Source: Halotia wernerae
GTDB lineage: Bacteria > Cyanobacteriota > Cyanobacteriia > Cyanobacteriales > Nostocaceae
DNA: 64,000 bases
Reading direction: 5' to 3'
NCBI GenBank assembly: GCA_034931985.1
Contig: JAYGHB010000012.1
Location: 30,816 to 94,815, forward strand
Of this stretch, positions 56,296-64,000 are shown in pieces (within the stretch, counting starts at the first letter, position 1; each line of letters begins with the position of its first letter). Under the pieces are notes generated by a model, which searched no databases, was not told where the DNA came from, and saw only the letters and a list, made by a program, of their open reading frames with translations. A program made the position numbers and the translations under genes.

Positions 56296-56727
56296 TTATT
56301 TTTGTCCTACTTGTATCGAATGCCGAGATAAAATTGCTTTCATCTTCAAATTCGTAAATTGTACGATCGCTTTTACTAGTTCTTGCTGTTCTGGCTGCAA
56401 ATTTAGTGCTTCTAAAGCCTGATTGATATCATTACTAGAACGTAAGTTGTGGGCTAGTTTGGTACGTTGAGATGAATTTAAAACGGCGTTAATTTCTCTA
56501 TTTCTTCTCTGACGCACTCCTTGAAGTTGTTGACGCTGTTGGGGAGTAAGGTTAACGTCTGAAAATGAGGCAAAGTTGCTGGCAGCATTTGTAACTTGGG
56601 CAAAAACAATACTAGAAGCAACATGGAGTTGCCCAGGTGTTGCCCAAGCAATTCCAGGCATGAAGGTGATTAGGGCAAAAATAGTAACAGTTAATACAGA
56701 CAACCGTTTTGTAAAGTTAATAACCAT
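56296..56727 (-). CDS. Spy/CpxP-like periplasmic protein
   Basis: 143 residues from ATG 56727. Signal peptide 1-31 (VLTVTIFALITFMPGIAWA), then a helical domain with LTPQQRQQLQGVRQRRNREINAVL (an LTxxQ-type repeat) and a second NLQPEQQELVKAIVQFTNLKMKAIL. The LTxxQ motif marks the Spy/CpxP family of periplasmic chaperones, where two such motifs form a dimeric cradle. Role in cyanobacteria unknown. Confidence 0.7.
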   Translation of the reverse strand: MVINFTKRLSVLTVTIFALITFMPGIAWATPGQLHVASSIVFAQVTNAASNFASFSDVNLTPQQRQQLQGVRQRRNREINAVLNSSQRTKLAHNLRSSNDINQALEALNLQPEQQELVKAIVQFTNLKMKAILSRHSIQVGQK

Positions 56728-56911
56728 ATTGATCAATGCCTAAATCATAACGTTGAGGGTGTAATAGTCCAGCTAAAAGTATTATCCGTTGTGAGGGAAT
56801 CCCAAAAGATAAATTATGCTACAGCTAATGTTGGTAGGTAAGACATATACCCTACAAAAATTCTGAGTAGTATGGCAGGGAGCAGAGGAAGAGAATAATA
56901 ACCTATTTATT

Positions 56912-56949
56912 CCCAATGCCCAATGCCCAATGCCCAATGCCCAATGCCA
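56912..56949. repeat. Heptanucleotide tandem repeat (CCCAATG), 5 copies
   Basis: Five head-to-tail copies of CCCAATG between the Spy-like and M48 protease genes, ending just before the stop region of the protease gene. Confidence 0.9.
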
Positions 56950-56951
56950 GA

Positions 56952-57914
56952 TTACTCTGACCTTTTCATTCTGTTAATTTCTCGTTGCAATTCTTCAATT
57001 TGCCGACGTAAATTCTCTGTTTCGTTTTCAGAAGTTTCCGCTGCTACATTGACTGCTCCTGATGCGGGCGATCGCTGATAATTTCCTCGGCGAATTTGCT
57101 GGTATTCTTCTGATCCTGACCACTCTCGGAGGTATTGCAAGCGTTCCACAGGAAAAGGATGGGTCAGCATTGCACCTTGAAAACCCGTGTACATCAAAAA
57201 TTTATACACTTGGTTTAATCCGTCTTCATCAAGTGCCTGATAGCTTTCTGCCTGTTTGATAAATTCTTGTAAACTACATTCATTGGCATATTTTATACTA
57301 CCACCAGTAACTTTCATCATTGAAGAAATGACCAAATTTAAGTCATCCGTTACTAATAAAGCAGCACGATCCGAAGATAACTCGGCTTTACGTCGCCATT
57401 CATAAAAAGCCAGCAACAAACTTTGACTGACAAAATCACCAATGCCAAAGGTCAAGTCACTAACTCTAGCAGCAACACTTTTCGCCCATATTGCCATTTG
57501 AATTAAAATAGTATGACCACATTTAATATGTCCCAGTTCATGGGCTAGCACCGCCCTAATTTCGGCTTCGTTTAGTAAGTCCAATATCTCTGTATTTATG
57601 ACTATGTAAGGATGTTCTTGCCCAAGTGCATAGCTATTGGCTTGGGGATTTTGCTCAACAAATAGTGCCGGTTCTGGGTAAATGTCCAAATCCCGCACGC
57701 ATTCGCGAAAAATCTGGTAAATAGTGGAATATTGGCGTGGCCCGACTTGGATGGTGTTGCCCATTAAATAAACTAACTGAGGGCGTTCGGCGAAAAATTC
57801 CACGAATTTACGAGCTAAGAAATCAAATCCTGGTAAATTTCGTAAAGCTTGCTCGGCTTGGCGATCCAGTGGATGTCTGAAGGCTTCGCTGGAAATTCCT
57901 GTGTAAGTAGGCAT
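56952..57914 (-). CDS. M48 family metalloprotease, HtpX-like core without membrane helices
   Basis: 320 residues. HELGH zinc motif (His125, Glu126, His129) and third ligand Glu178 in ELSSDRAALL. Two hydrophobic stretches around residues 140-170 may bind a membrane. C-terminal coiled coil (NLRRQIEELQREINRMK). Similar to soluble M48 proteases near cyanobacterial chromosomes; substrates unknown. Confidence 0.85.
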   Translation of the reverse strand: MPTYTGISSEAFRHPLDRQAEQALRNLPGFDFLARKFVEFFAERPQLVYLMGNTIQVGPRQYSTIYQIFRECVRDLDIYPEPALFVEQNPQANSYALGQEHPYIVINTEILDLLNEAEIRAVLAHELGHIKCGHTILIQMAIWAKSVAARVSDLTFGIGDFVSQSLLLAFYEWRRKAELSSDRAALLVTDDLNLVISSMMKVTGGSIKYANECSLQEFIKQAESYQALDEDGLNQVYKFLMYTGFQGAMLTHPFPVERLQYLREWSGSEEYQQIRRGNYQRSPASGAVNVAAETSENETENLRRQIEELQREINRMKRSE

Positions 57915-58061
57915 AATTCAGGGTAATTAAGTTAAGTGGTTGGTAAGTCAATGGCTAGTAGTTAGTAGAAACATAACTAAAAACTAACAACTGACAACTG
58001 ACAACATAATAGAAATGGGGCTATTGGAAGTAAAAATCACTTTTTATGGGATTAAAAGCTT

Positions 58062-59672
58062 GTGATTGAGGCAGAAGTCCATTTGTCACTACATAACTTC
58101 CTGCGATCGCAGGAGGGGTTCCCTTCCTGGCCCCATCATTTGACGATGGCCCGGTTGGTAGCACGCGCCTTGCGCCTAGGACGTAGTGCCTTAATTCAAG
58201 TTGGGGCAGTTTGTGGCTATCAAGGGCGGTATCGTACTAGTTTTGTAGCATCGGCCTTGATGTGGCAAGGTTCTGTAATTATTGTTGCCCCAGAGGCAGT
58301 ACAGCAACGTTTGCTGCAAGTAGAAATTCCTCGGCTACAGCAGTGGCTACAAGCCAACAAACCAATCAGAACAGGTGACGCTTGGCCAGGTTCTGAGTTC
58401 CAAGGACTATTCCTGATTTCCCCTGAAGCTTGGTTAAAAGGGCAACTCACATCTTCTGATTATTTTCCTCCAGCTATTCCTACAATTATTGATGGGGTAG
58501 ACGATTTAGAAAGTTGGGTACGTCGTCAGCTGACTAAAGATATTCAACCCCATGATTGGGATCAACTCATGCTAGCTTGTCCCCAGCAAGCTGAGGCAAT
58601 TCGCTCTGCACGGGTACAACTCACAAAGGAACTGTTCCAGCATCCTGCTAATCCCTATGAGTGCTATTTGATTTCTCAGCCAGAAATAGAAATTCTCAAC
58701 CATCTCTATTCAGTCTTAAAAACAGCCGATAACATACCTGATATTTGGCAGCACTTCTGGCAACAATTTGAATATATTAATAACGAAAACTCTTCCCCTG
58801 CTCCTCCTACCTCCCCGAAGTTTGCTCAAAGGGAAACCCTCCTGGCAACTTCTCTTCCTGCTCTGTTCTGGGGAACTATTGCCCGTCGCCAAGGTTTATT
58901 TTCTTTACATTACGCTCCTCTGGAATTAGGAAAAATACTTGCACCTATTTGGCAAAGACAACCTGTGGTGTTAGTTGGCAGCGCTTTAGAACCAGAAACA
59001 GAGGCTCCGCTTTTCCGTCAGCGTTTGGGATTAGATGATGTTACTTGTTTAAAATTCTCTTCTGATAGCCAAGCAGAAGCAGTTCAGTTTTATTTGCCCC
59101 ATCAGTTACCCTTACCCAACACACCGGAATTTCAACCAGCATTTATTCACAAAGTCCGTACATTACTTTGTCTGAGTGCTACAGCACCAGGATTAATTGT
59201 TGTATTAGTGGGGGATGTACCGCTGAAGGCTCAGGTAGGGGCGATTTTGGCTTCTGAGTTTGGTTCGCGGGTGCAGGTAGAAAAAACTTGTTTAGATGAG
59301 AATGGTATTTTGGTCAGTGGTTGGGAATTTTGGCGGGAGCATCAAACAGTCTTGCCTGCACCTCATTTGTTAATTATTGCTACCTTGCCTTTGCCGTCGT
59401 TAGAAAATCCTCTGGTGGCTGGTAGAGTCGCTCACTATAAGCGATCGCATCAAGACTGGTTTCGTTTATTTTTGTTACCAGCGGCTTTGAATGAATTGCA
59501 GCGGGCGATCGCTCCTGTGCGAGAAAGTCAAGGTATTATTGCTTTGCTCGATAGTCGTGTAATTAACCGTAGCTATGGCGCACAGATTCTTGCTGCTCTC
59601 AGTCCTCTAGCACGAATTAACTATCTTGAGCCAAGTTTATTTTCCCATGCCAGTGAAGAAAATTCTGCTTAG
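58062..59672 (+). CDS. DinG/XPD-like helicase with degenerate Walker A
   Basis: 536 residues, GTG start. The C-terminal third (LLIIATLPLPSLENPLV ... HYKRSHQDWFRLFLLPAALNELQRAIAPVRESQG...IALLDSRVINRSYG) is clearly DinG/XPD helicase motif V-VI. The N-terminal ATP-binding region reads VGAVCGYQGRYRTSFVAS where a GxxGxGKT/S loop is expected; the Lys is Arg and the glycines are shifted. A DEAD-like box is replaced by IDGVDD. It is shorter than DinG (about 700). ATPase activity is therefore doubtful; may act as a DNA-binding factor. Confidence 0.75.
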   Translation: MIEAEVHLSLHNFLRSQEGFPSWPHHLTMARLVARALRLGRSALIQVGAVCGYQGRYRTSFVASALMWQGSVIIVAPEAVQQRLLQVEIPRLQQWLQANKPIRTGDAWPGSEFQGLFLISPEAWLKGQLTSSDYFPPAIPTIIDGVDDLESWVRRQLTKDIQPHDWDQLMLACPQQAEAIRSARVQLTKELFQHPANPYECYLISQPEIEILNHLYSVLKTADNIPDIWQHFWQQFEYINNENSSPAPPTSPKFAQRETLLATSLPALFWGTIARRQGLFSLHYAPLELGKILAPIWQRQPVVLVGSALEPETEAPLFRQRLGLDDVTCLKFSSDSQAEAVQFYLPHQLPLPNTPEFQPAFIHKVRTLLCLSATAPGLIVVLVGDVPLKAQVGAILASEFGSRVQVEKTCLDENGILVSGWEFWREHQTVLPAPHLLIIATLPLPSLENPLVAGRVAHYKRSHQDWFRLFLLPAALNELQRAIAPVRESQGIIALLDSRVINRSYGAQILAALSPLARINYLEPSLFSHASEENSA

Positions 59673-59908
59673 TCAAAGAAGAGGAAAAGGGGCAGGGAGC
59701 AGGGGAGAAGACTCTATAGTAAATGTAGAAGCTTGAATATTGACTATTTACGTTTTGTCAACGGCAGTGCGATCGTTTCCCACCAAGCGCTATTATCAGT
59801 TTATTCATACTAAGCTGTCAAAATTTTATTGACTTTTTGGTGTAATTGAATTGACTGCCAGTGAGATCTGAGAACCTAAGTTGAATTTTTAATTTTGAAT
59901 TGCTGATT

Positions 59909-60121
59909 ATGGGTGAAGCAAAGCGTCGGAAAACCACACTCCAAGAAAAATACGGGCAAGAAACTAGAATCTTGCCTTGGGTTCCCATCACCAAAAACCA
60001 AGCTGAACTATTTGTTGCTTGGACTACTCGTGGTGCTTGGATAGGCATCGGTATTATGGTTGCGGCTTGGGTAACTATCCGTTTTATTGGCCCGGCTTTT
60101 GGTTGGTGGCAAGTAGTATAG
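59909..60121 (+). CDS. DUF2839 small membrane protein
   Basis: 70 residues from ATG 59909. N-terminal MGEAKRRKTTLQEKYG is typical of DUF2839, a cyanobacterial family, followed by one membrane segment (about 45-65: WIGIGIMVAAWVTIRF). Function unknown. Confidence 0.8.
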   Translation: MGEAKRRKTTLQEKYGQETRILPWVPITKNQAELFVAWTTRGAWIGIGIMVAAWVTIRFIGPAFGWWQVV

Positions 60122-61334
60122 TAGTATCTTAAAATTTTCAGAGGTTTGTAAAAATTTCTATCTTGAGTATGGACTGTTAGGCTAATAACCCCTAATGTAT
60201 GCTCCGTACTCAAGTAAAATTCCATGCACTAGACAGGTTCTTTAACCCATCTATCTTTAGTATGTTTTTATTGAGACATAACTTAATTATTAATGATACT
60301 CCAAACATTAAATAATGAATGGTTACTCAATTTTTAAAGACTGACTGTAATTGGCAAAATCCCGAAATATCGTAGATTTATCCCGATTTTTGTAGTTTGC
60401 TCTATTAAATTTGCTATTTATAACTTTCGTTAGAGTGACAAACTTTAAGTCTCACATACTATTGGTTGAGTGAGTTTTGTAAAAACTAGATTCTCTTGCT
60501 TTTTGGAAATTCAAAAACTGGGCAGTTGCACTTGGATACGTTCTACTCAAAATTGACTTTTTGTACCTTACATAACTGTTTGTGAACATACTGCAAGAGA
60601 TTTTCAGATTTTAGGTAAATTAATTGAGCACAATTTCCAAAAATTGAAAAATATTGCCGAAATGGCAACATGCCTTTTCTGAGTTTAGTTATTCTCTGTG
60701 TTGAGCCTATCCTAATAGATGATTGAGATTGTAAATTTGGCACTGTTACCTAAGTAATTACGGAGTATAAAAAACTTAACGCAGACAGTCAATAATCCCG
60801 AATCTCAAATCTAAAATTTGCACTATTATCTACCAAACTTCATAGGTATAAAATTGCTTGACTTTGTACACCCAATCCTTAAATTAAGACCAGCTTTTTT
60901 AAGAAGGCACATAAGTTCACTACGAAATAAAGGCCCTAAAAAATATTGAAGAGTCATTAAAGCCTTTGACAGTAATGAGTTTTACTGTATACATCAAATA
61001 AAAAATAGATCCGTAGCTTTTCTATGGTTGAATGACGTCAAATTTGAGTTACTCTTAAAACGGATTCAGTTTAACTCGCATCTAATCTACTCAGACGGGA
61101 TCGTATAAATAAAATATTAAATTTCTAAATTCTGTCTGATAAATCAAATTTGCAAACTGAATAGTTTGATACGACAAGCTAAACAGTTATCCACTACCCT
61201 AAGCAAGGAAGTCAATTATATTGACTTGATCTGTGTCTGGTAATTGTAATGGATAGTTTACAATACCAGTGGGTGAGAAAATCTAAAGAAAATATAAAAG
61301 AAACTAACATGACTGTGGTGTCTGGAGGGCAAAC
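60122..61334. other. 1.2-kb AT-rich region without a recognisable gene
   Basis: The longest gene-free stretch in the window. I read both strands for small proteins, tRNAs, structured RNAs and repeats and saw nothing I can defend. A minus-strand open frame at about 60543-60743 looks random. Could contain an unrecognised RNA; see findings. Confidence 0.5.
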
Positions 61335-61676
61335 GTGTTTCTAAGGCTAGCGCATCAACACCGACAATTCGTCCAAGACTTGGTAATGAACTTGCAAGCC
61401 TTGGCTGTTGTACTAGAACGGCGCGGGTATCCTGCGTCCTGTTATACGTGTGGCGATCAAATGAATAGTGCTTCGTTTATGGTCAGTTTGGGAGATAATC
61501 ACCTGATTCGGTTCTTGGTATCCGATTATGGAATTACTTGGACAGAGATGCGGGATGATCGTGAACTCATGAAGTTAGAGGGTGCTGAGGCAATAAACCA
61601 GCTAGAGGAACTGGCTAATCTTGTCAAGCAGTTTGCACCATCTTCTTCAGGTAATAAAGCCCTAGCTAAGAAGTGA
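61335..61676 (+). CDS. DUF1815 family protein
   Basis: 113 residues from GTG 61335, with a strong GGAGGG 5 nt upstream (TGTCTGGAGGGCAAAC). Sequence (LAHQHRQFVQDLVMNLQALAVVLERRGYPASCYTCGDQMNSASFMVSLGDNHLIRFLVSDYG) fits a small, highly conserved cyanobacterial family, which I believe is DUF1815. Contains a CYTCG pair. Function unknown. Isolated, with a good ribosome site, so highly translated. Confidence 0.78.
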   Translation: MFLRLAHQHRQFVQDLVMNLQALAVVLERRGYPASCYTCGDQMNSASFMVSLGDNHLIRFLVSDYGITWTEMRDDRELMKLEGAEAINQLEELANLVKQFAPSSSGNKALAKK

Positions 61677-62207
61677 TAAGGATTTCTGTATCTGATGGGC
61701 TACATCAAAAAAGGTTCCGATAGTCGATCTCGAATTGGAAATCGATTGTTGGTAATTGCTAATAGGTAATTGTGGCTTGGTTTGCGATCGCCCGTTACCT
61801 ATTTGCCATTACTGTTATAAATAGTTGGACACAATTAAATTCATTGTTGGATTCAAGGAATACAAAACACAAAACATCTGTGTAATTAATTCTGTCTTGA
61901 TTGGCGTTACAGGTGTTTACCCTGGTGGAATTTGTCGCGCGACATTTCCAAGAATCTCAATAATGGCAATAAGTGAGAACAAGTATGGTTTGAAAGTAAA
62001 CCAAGTTTTCTTAATTTTTTAGCTGAAGCAGCAGAAGCCTCACACTGTAAGCGAAGCGTCAGTGCCGAGATGAATGCGAGTGAGTTGAGGAATGCTGTTT
62101 GACTGATGCCGAATGTAATCAGGCAAGGGAGAACAGCAACGACGAAACGAACAAACTCTTACAAACGAAGCAGTAGTTCTGATATACTTACCACTAAAGC
62201 AACATAA

Positions 62208-62375
62208 ACGCTGCAAAGATTGCAAAAACCAAGCAATCAAGATCGTGAAAACCAAGCGGTCGAAGTAGCTAGTCATGATTGTTCTAGAATTTGGGTCTTG
62301 GGAACCAGGACTCCTGCCCTTCGAGGGAATGTAAGACCAACGGAATTACGGAGTTCTAGAGGCGATTCCCGATGA
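62208..62375 (+). pseudogene. Decayed TnpB C-terminal fragment with element right end
   Basis: Open stretch (no start) reads ...QAVEVASHDCSRIWVLGTRTPALRGNVRPTELRSSRGDSR to a TGA at 62373. This tail resembles C-termini of cyanobacterial IS200/IS605 TnpB proteins as I recall them. Two hairpins follow at once: TTCCC/GGGAA (62366-62383) and CCCTACTG/CAGTGGG (62385-62409), as at TnpB element right ends. Identity is moderate. Confidence 0.4.
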
Positions 62376-62460
62376 ATTGGGAAGCCCTACTGTACCGAAG
62401 GTCAGTGGGTGGTAGTTCACTACTAAAATTCTTAAATAGCTTGAGCTTGTAGCAATATCT

Positions 62461-63018
62461 TTATTGAGCCTTACACAGAACTTGCCGCATTTTCCGCATA
62501 TTCGCAGGCAATTCAAAGTTCATCGCTTGTTGAATGAAAATTGAAGGTATGGGAATATTGGGCGTAGCTTGTACATTATAAGCTAACAAAGTACCATTTC
62601 CACAGTCTTTTAGCTCTAAATTGGCTGTAAAATCGAGGAAATTTCCTTTTTCCATCTTAAATTGAATTTTTTGCCCTACCACTTCCACAACGTTAAGATA
62701 AATTTCTACTTGAGCCGTGAAAAACAAAAAAGCTTTTTGTGCTACTTGATACAAACGCTTCACTTCGCCTTTGTATAAAACTTCGCTTTTGGTGATGTCA
62801 GGAAAATATTGTACCCAACGAGGATAATCGGTTAGTTGCTGCCATACATGGGATCGCACTAACGGCACATACATACAGGCGGTAACAGCACCTCCCCAGG
62901 CTGTATGCGATTGCGTTTGCACCAAAATTTCACCCTGTATCAGCAATCTTTGCTTTTCATGACTCGCAGCCATATCTGAACCTGTAATAATTGAGTCTAA
63001 AATATGAGACGCAGACAT
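62461..63018 (-). CDS. SRPBCC (START-like) family protein
   Basis: 185 residues, ATG 63018 or internal ATG at residue 16. The SRPBCC fold shows in VPLVRSHVWQQLTDYPRWVQYFPDITKSEVL, GKxxRLYQVAQKAFLFF and the C-terminal helix IFIQQAMNFELPANMRKMRQ. Members bind hydrophobic ligands such as lipids or quinones. Possible cyclase/dehydrase-like; ligand unknown. Confidence 0.8.
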   Translation of the reverse strand: MSASHILDSIITGSDMAASHEKQRLLIQGEILVQTQSHTAWGGAVTACMYVPLVRSHVWQQLTDYPRWVQYFPDITKSEVLYKGEVKRLYQVAQKAFLFFTAQVEIYLNVVEVVGQKIQFKMEKGNFLDFTANLELKDCGNGTLLAYNVQATPNIPIPSIFIQQAMNFELPANMRKMRQVLCKAQ

Positions 63019-63360
63019 ACGATTTCAGTTACTCCTCAAATTATCCACCTTCTCAGGTTAAGACTACAAACGATCAAAATAGGTTCGAGTCCAACCAACT
63101 AAATATTAATTCCAGTCCCACATCCAAGTTACCTGGAACCAATCATTTTCAGGTCATTATTTAGGTAACATACTTAAGTAAACTGTATTTAAAATTACAT
63201 TTAATTAAAAAATATTTAAGTGGCTTTTAATATAGCACCACTTTTAAATGAAAAATCGAGATCATAACAGGTAGAATGGCACAAATACAATCTTAGATGC
63301 AACCAGCTTTATCTTGTCAACATATAGATGTAGTGCATTTTGAGTTAAGAGGTGAATTAA
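63019..63360. other. Intergenic region without visible features
   Basis: About 340 bp of AT-rich DNA between divergent genes; nothing besides promoters is expected or seen. Confidence 0.5.
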
Positions 63361-63555
63361 GTGAGACAATCTTCATTAAACCGTTTACTGACCCAAGCTT
63401 TTGGTGTCCTTCTCGGTATTGGCATAGCAGTCTGGGTACTCAGGGGTTTTGGCATTCTCACGTTTATTCCGGGCGGAGTTATTTGGCTACTTTTACTAGG
63501 GGCGATCGCTATAGGGATAATAAATTATGTACAAAGAACTTGGTGGCGTTTCTAA
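63361..63555 (+). CDS. Small two-TM membrane protein
   Basis: 64 residues from GTG 63361 with GAGGTG 9 nt upstream. Two hydrophobic segments (FGVLLGIGIAVWVLRGFGI and FIPGGVIWLLLLGAIAIGII) with an Arg between, ending in RTWWRF. No family known to me. Confidence 0.6.
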   Translation: MRQSSLNRLLTQAFGVLLGIGIAVWVLRGFGILTFIPGGVIWLLLLGAIAIGIINYVQRTWWRF

Positions 63556-63773
63556 GATTGTACTTACTAATTTTTGTTACATTTAATTAGTATTTTTACT
63601 AAAATGTATATTACTAAAATCACGAGATGTATCCTGCAAAAAGCATTTTTTAGGCATATTAGCTAAATTAAACCTTTATACAATAAGCGCTATTGATACA
63701 TTTAATTGTGTCGATGACTACTCCTTTTTCAAGGCATGTCACGCAATGGCAAGAACTCATTAGGTAAAAAATT

Positions 63774-63938
63774 ATGGAACTTTATGTATGTACAGTCTGC
63801 GGCTATGAATATGATCCAGAAGTAGGCGATCCTGATGGTGGTATAGCTCCAGGAACGCCATTTGAAGAAATAGCAGAAGATTGGGTATGTCCAGTTTGCG
63901 GCGCAACACAAGATGAATTTGAACCAACAGATGTGTAA
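63774..63938 (+). CDS. Rubredoxin
   Basis: 54 residues. The four iron ligands are Cys6 and Cys9 (YVCTVCGYEYDP) and Cys39 and Cys42 (WVCPVCGATQDEFE), with the conserved DPDGGIAPGTPFEE segment. A one-electron carrier. Too short for usual length cut-offs but unmistakable. No partner reductase is in the window; the soluble form here lacks the membrane anchor of PSII rubredoxin (RubA). Confidence 0.96.
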   Translation: MELYVCTVCGYEYDPEVGDPDGGIAPGTPFEEIAEDWVCPVCGATQDEFEPTDV

Positions 63939-64000
63939 ACCCGGATTTCTTCTAAGAAACTTCTTGTGGTGTGGGGTTAACGATTAAATCGCAACCGATT

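Noticed and set aside
56132..56422. Plus-strand frame antisense to the Spy-like gene
   Set aside because: Begins in a hairpin repeat and is entirely a shadow of the coding strand.
61825..62022. TTG-start frame of 65 codons
   Set aside because: No family resemblance and no ribosome site; likely chance.
1..64000. CRISPR arrays, tRNA or rRNA genes
   Set aside because: The 7-bp repeats are STRRs with no spacers; no cloverleaf or rRNA signature was seen by eye.

Overview
The window is chromosomal DNA of a filamentous, probably heterocyst-forming cyanobacterium (order Nostocales). The evidence is the dense scatter of HIP1 sites (GCGATCGC), the 7-bp tandem repeats (STRRs) between and at the ends of genes, several cyanobacteria-only families (DUF3370, DUF4278, DUF2839, DUF1815-like, Tab2, Psb34), and a close DevH-like Crp regulator, a type known from heterocyst formation. 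I cannot name the genus. No rRNA, tRNA or CRISPR array was seen.

Layout. 1-9 kb: the 5' end of a group 3 sigma factor gene, a Bax-inhibitor-1 membrane protein, then a YbhGFSR-like drug-efflux operon (membrane fusion protein, tandem ATPase, two permeases) divergent from a TetR regulator that carries an extra ribbon-helix-helix domain. 9-15 kb: accessory DNA with a broken acetyltransferase gene, a C39-peptidase exporter that seems to have lost part of its membrane domain, an unknown 440-residue protein, repeats, and a Uma2 gene. 15-22 kb: a housekeeping block (DUF3370 protein, C15 peptidase, hisH, rsmD, a GspC/PilP-like membrane protein, mnmG). 22.3-24.3 kb: an IS607-type transposon (serine recombinase TnpA plus TnpB) between mnmG and mutS. 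24-38 kb: mutS, recR, secreted and membrane proteins, a family-10-like glycosidase, two GIY-YIG proteins, an orphan sugar ABC permease, dnaG, a TPR protein. 38-50 kb: Psb34 (photosystem II assembly), a very large Hsp70-like protein, the DevH-like regulator with DUF2232 and CobT-like genes, and a ClC protein with CBS and universal-stress domains. 50-64 kb: pseudogenes and transposon debris, PmbA/TldE-like and Tab2-like genes, a calcium/PEP-CTERM type secreted protein split by a small transposon, an M48 protease, a DinG-like helicase with a degenerate nucleotide site, small conserved proteins, a SRPBCC protein and rubredoxin.

The strongest new observations are two non-autonomous elements with clear target duplications. 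One is 250 bp, flanked by CTATA; it splits a PEP-CTERM protein gene whose reading frame is restored exactly when the element is removed. The other is 161 bp, flanked by GATAATTA. Other points: a TetR fused to a ribbon-helix-helix, an IS607 TnpB without zinc-finger cysteines whose frame overlaps tnpA for hundreds of bases, a ClC protein with Gln at the gating Glu, a nearly perfect 43-bp palindrome, and at least two genes broken by what look like Gln-to-stop changes. I found no convincing, wholly new multi-gene defence or biosynthetic system.
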